From an uncultured Butyricicoccus sp. (GTDB lineage Bacteria > Bacillota > Clostridia > Oscillospirales > Butyricicoccaceae), in NCBI GenBank assembly GCA_900557315.1, contig USSI01000107.1, positions 1 to 5,801 of the forward strand: 5,801 nt of DNA. The letters are read 5' to 3'. A program made the translations under genes and the position numbers. Under the pieces are notes generated by a model. It did not search any database. It saw only the letters and a program-made list of their open reading frames with translations, and was not told the DNA's origin. This document shows, in pieces, positions 5,604 through 5,801 of the stretch. Each line of letters begins with the position of its first letter. Within the stretch, counting starts at the first letter, position 1.

Positions 5604-5801
5604 ATGGAGAATTTCATTTCCCCCTGTGTGGGGAACAGACCTCCGTTTCCAGCAGCGGCCGCCTGCTGCGTGACCGGTCCCATTGACCAGTGGGCACCGG
5701 AGCTGTGACAGGACGATTCCCAGATCCGGTTCGTGGGCTTTGACTTCTTCTGCATCCAGGTGTTCAACCCGCGTGAAAACTCCAAGGACATGATGACCAT
5801 T
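5604..5801 (+). pseudogene. Unidentified plus-strand reading frame with an internal stop, cut by the right edge
   Basis: From ATG 5604 one frame reads 34 residues (MENFISPCVGNRPPFP at its start, CCVTGPIDQWAPEL at its end). It meets TGA at 5706-5708 and then continues open for 31 codons to the window edge. The part after the stop (RFVGFDFFCIQVFNP at 5727-5771, then RENSKDMMTI) is aromatic-rich and looks like genuine protein rather than antisense noise. I do not recognise the family. It could be the decayed or frameshifted start of a gene running rightwards, divergent from the response regulator. No convincing ribosome site precedes ATG 5604. An antisense frame also exists here, so coding status is uncertain. 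Confidence 0.25.
5618..5700. repeat. Three successive inverted repeats upstream of the response regulator
   Basis: First, TTCCCC and GGGGAA pair around six bases (5618-5635). Second, CAGCAG and CTGCTG pair around CGGCCGC (5650-5668). Third, CCGGTCCCA (5674-5682) pairs with TGGGCACCGG (5691-5700), giving nine base pairs with one bulged C and an 8-base loop. None is followed by a T-run on either strand, so they are not clear terminators. They could be regulator-binding palindromes, RNA structure, or the edge of a mobile element. The pairing is directly visible; any role is inference. Confidence 0.4.

Noticed and set aside
5706..5708. In-frame TGA read as selenocysteine
   Set aside because: There is no Cys-containing redox context I can recognise and no bacterial SECIS-like hairpin immediately downstream. 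A disrupted or chance frame is simpler.
5558..5800. 80-codon minus-strand open frame at the right edge
   Set aside because: It has no recognisable motif, overlaps the regulator start, and opposes a more protein-like plus-strand frame. It may be chance.
3800..5801. Complete integrative element carrying the two-component system
   Set aside because: No integrase, relaxase, terminal repeat or target duplication is visible, and the element's own kinase would be truncated at the supposed end.

Overview
The window reads as a GC-rich, spore-forming member of the Clostridia, of an Oscillospiraceae type. This is inferred from the sporulation genes yqfC, yqfD and a ylbJ-like start, the gene order, and the base composition. 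No rRNA, tRNA or other marker fixes the taxon. I see no CRISPR array, tRNA, intact insertion sequence or recognisable new defence or metabolic system.

Left part (1 to about 3580, all minus strand, so read right to left): yqfC, yqfD, phoH, ybeY, and a dgkA that runs off the left edge. This is the widely conserved Firmicute sporulation/RNA-processing/lipid-kinase cluster. phoH-ybeY and ybeY-dgkA overlap by ATGA, which implies tight translational coupling. The yqfF (membrane HD hydrolase) gene that often lies between phoH and ybeY is absent. yqfC and yqfD are sporulation genes. phoH, ybeY and dgkA are vegetative functions and probably need a promoter of their own inside or just after yqfD.

Divergent control region (3582-3676): two back-to-back sites resemble the mother-cell sporulation sigma factor SigE consensus. 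One faces yqfC and the other faces a plus-strand gene whose first 40 codons resemble YlbJ. Each gene also has a good ribosome binding site.

Breakpoint (about 3776-3803): the ylbJ-like reading frame stops resembling its family after about 40 codons. At the same place, the histidine kinase gene coming from the right on the minus strand loses its reading frame, before any ATP-binding domain. Both genes are cut at one point, so this is either a real deletion/rearrangement or a chimeric assembly join.

Right part (about 3800 to 5801): a two-component system on the minus strand, an OmpR/PhoB-type response regulator followed by the truncated kinase, overlapping by 23 bases. Its base usage (CCGG/CTCC-rich rather than CGCG-rich) looks different from the left part. 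The last 240 bases hold a weak promoter for the regulator, three successive inverted repeats, and a plus-strand reading frame at the right edge that is interrupted by one stop and that I cannot name.
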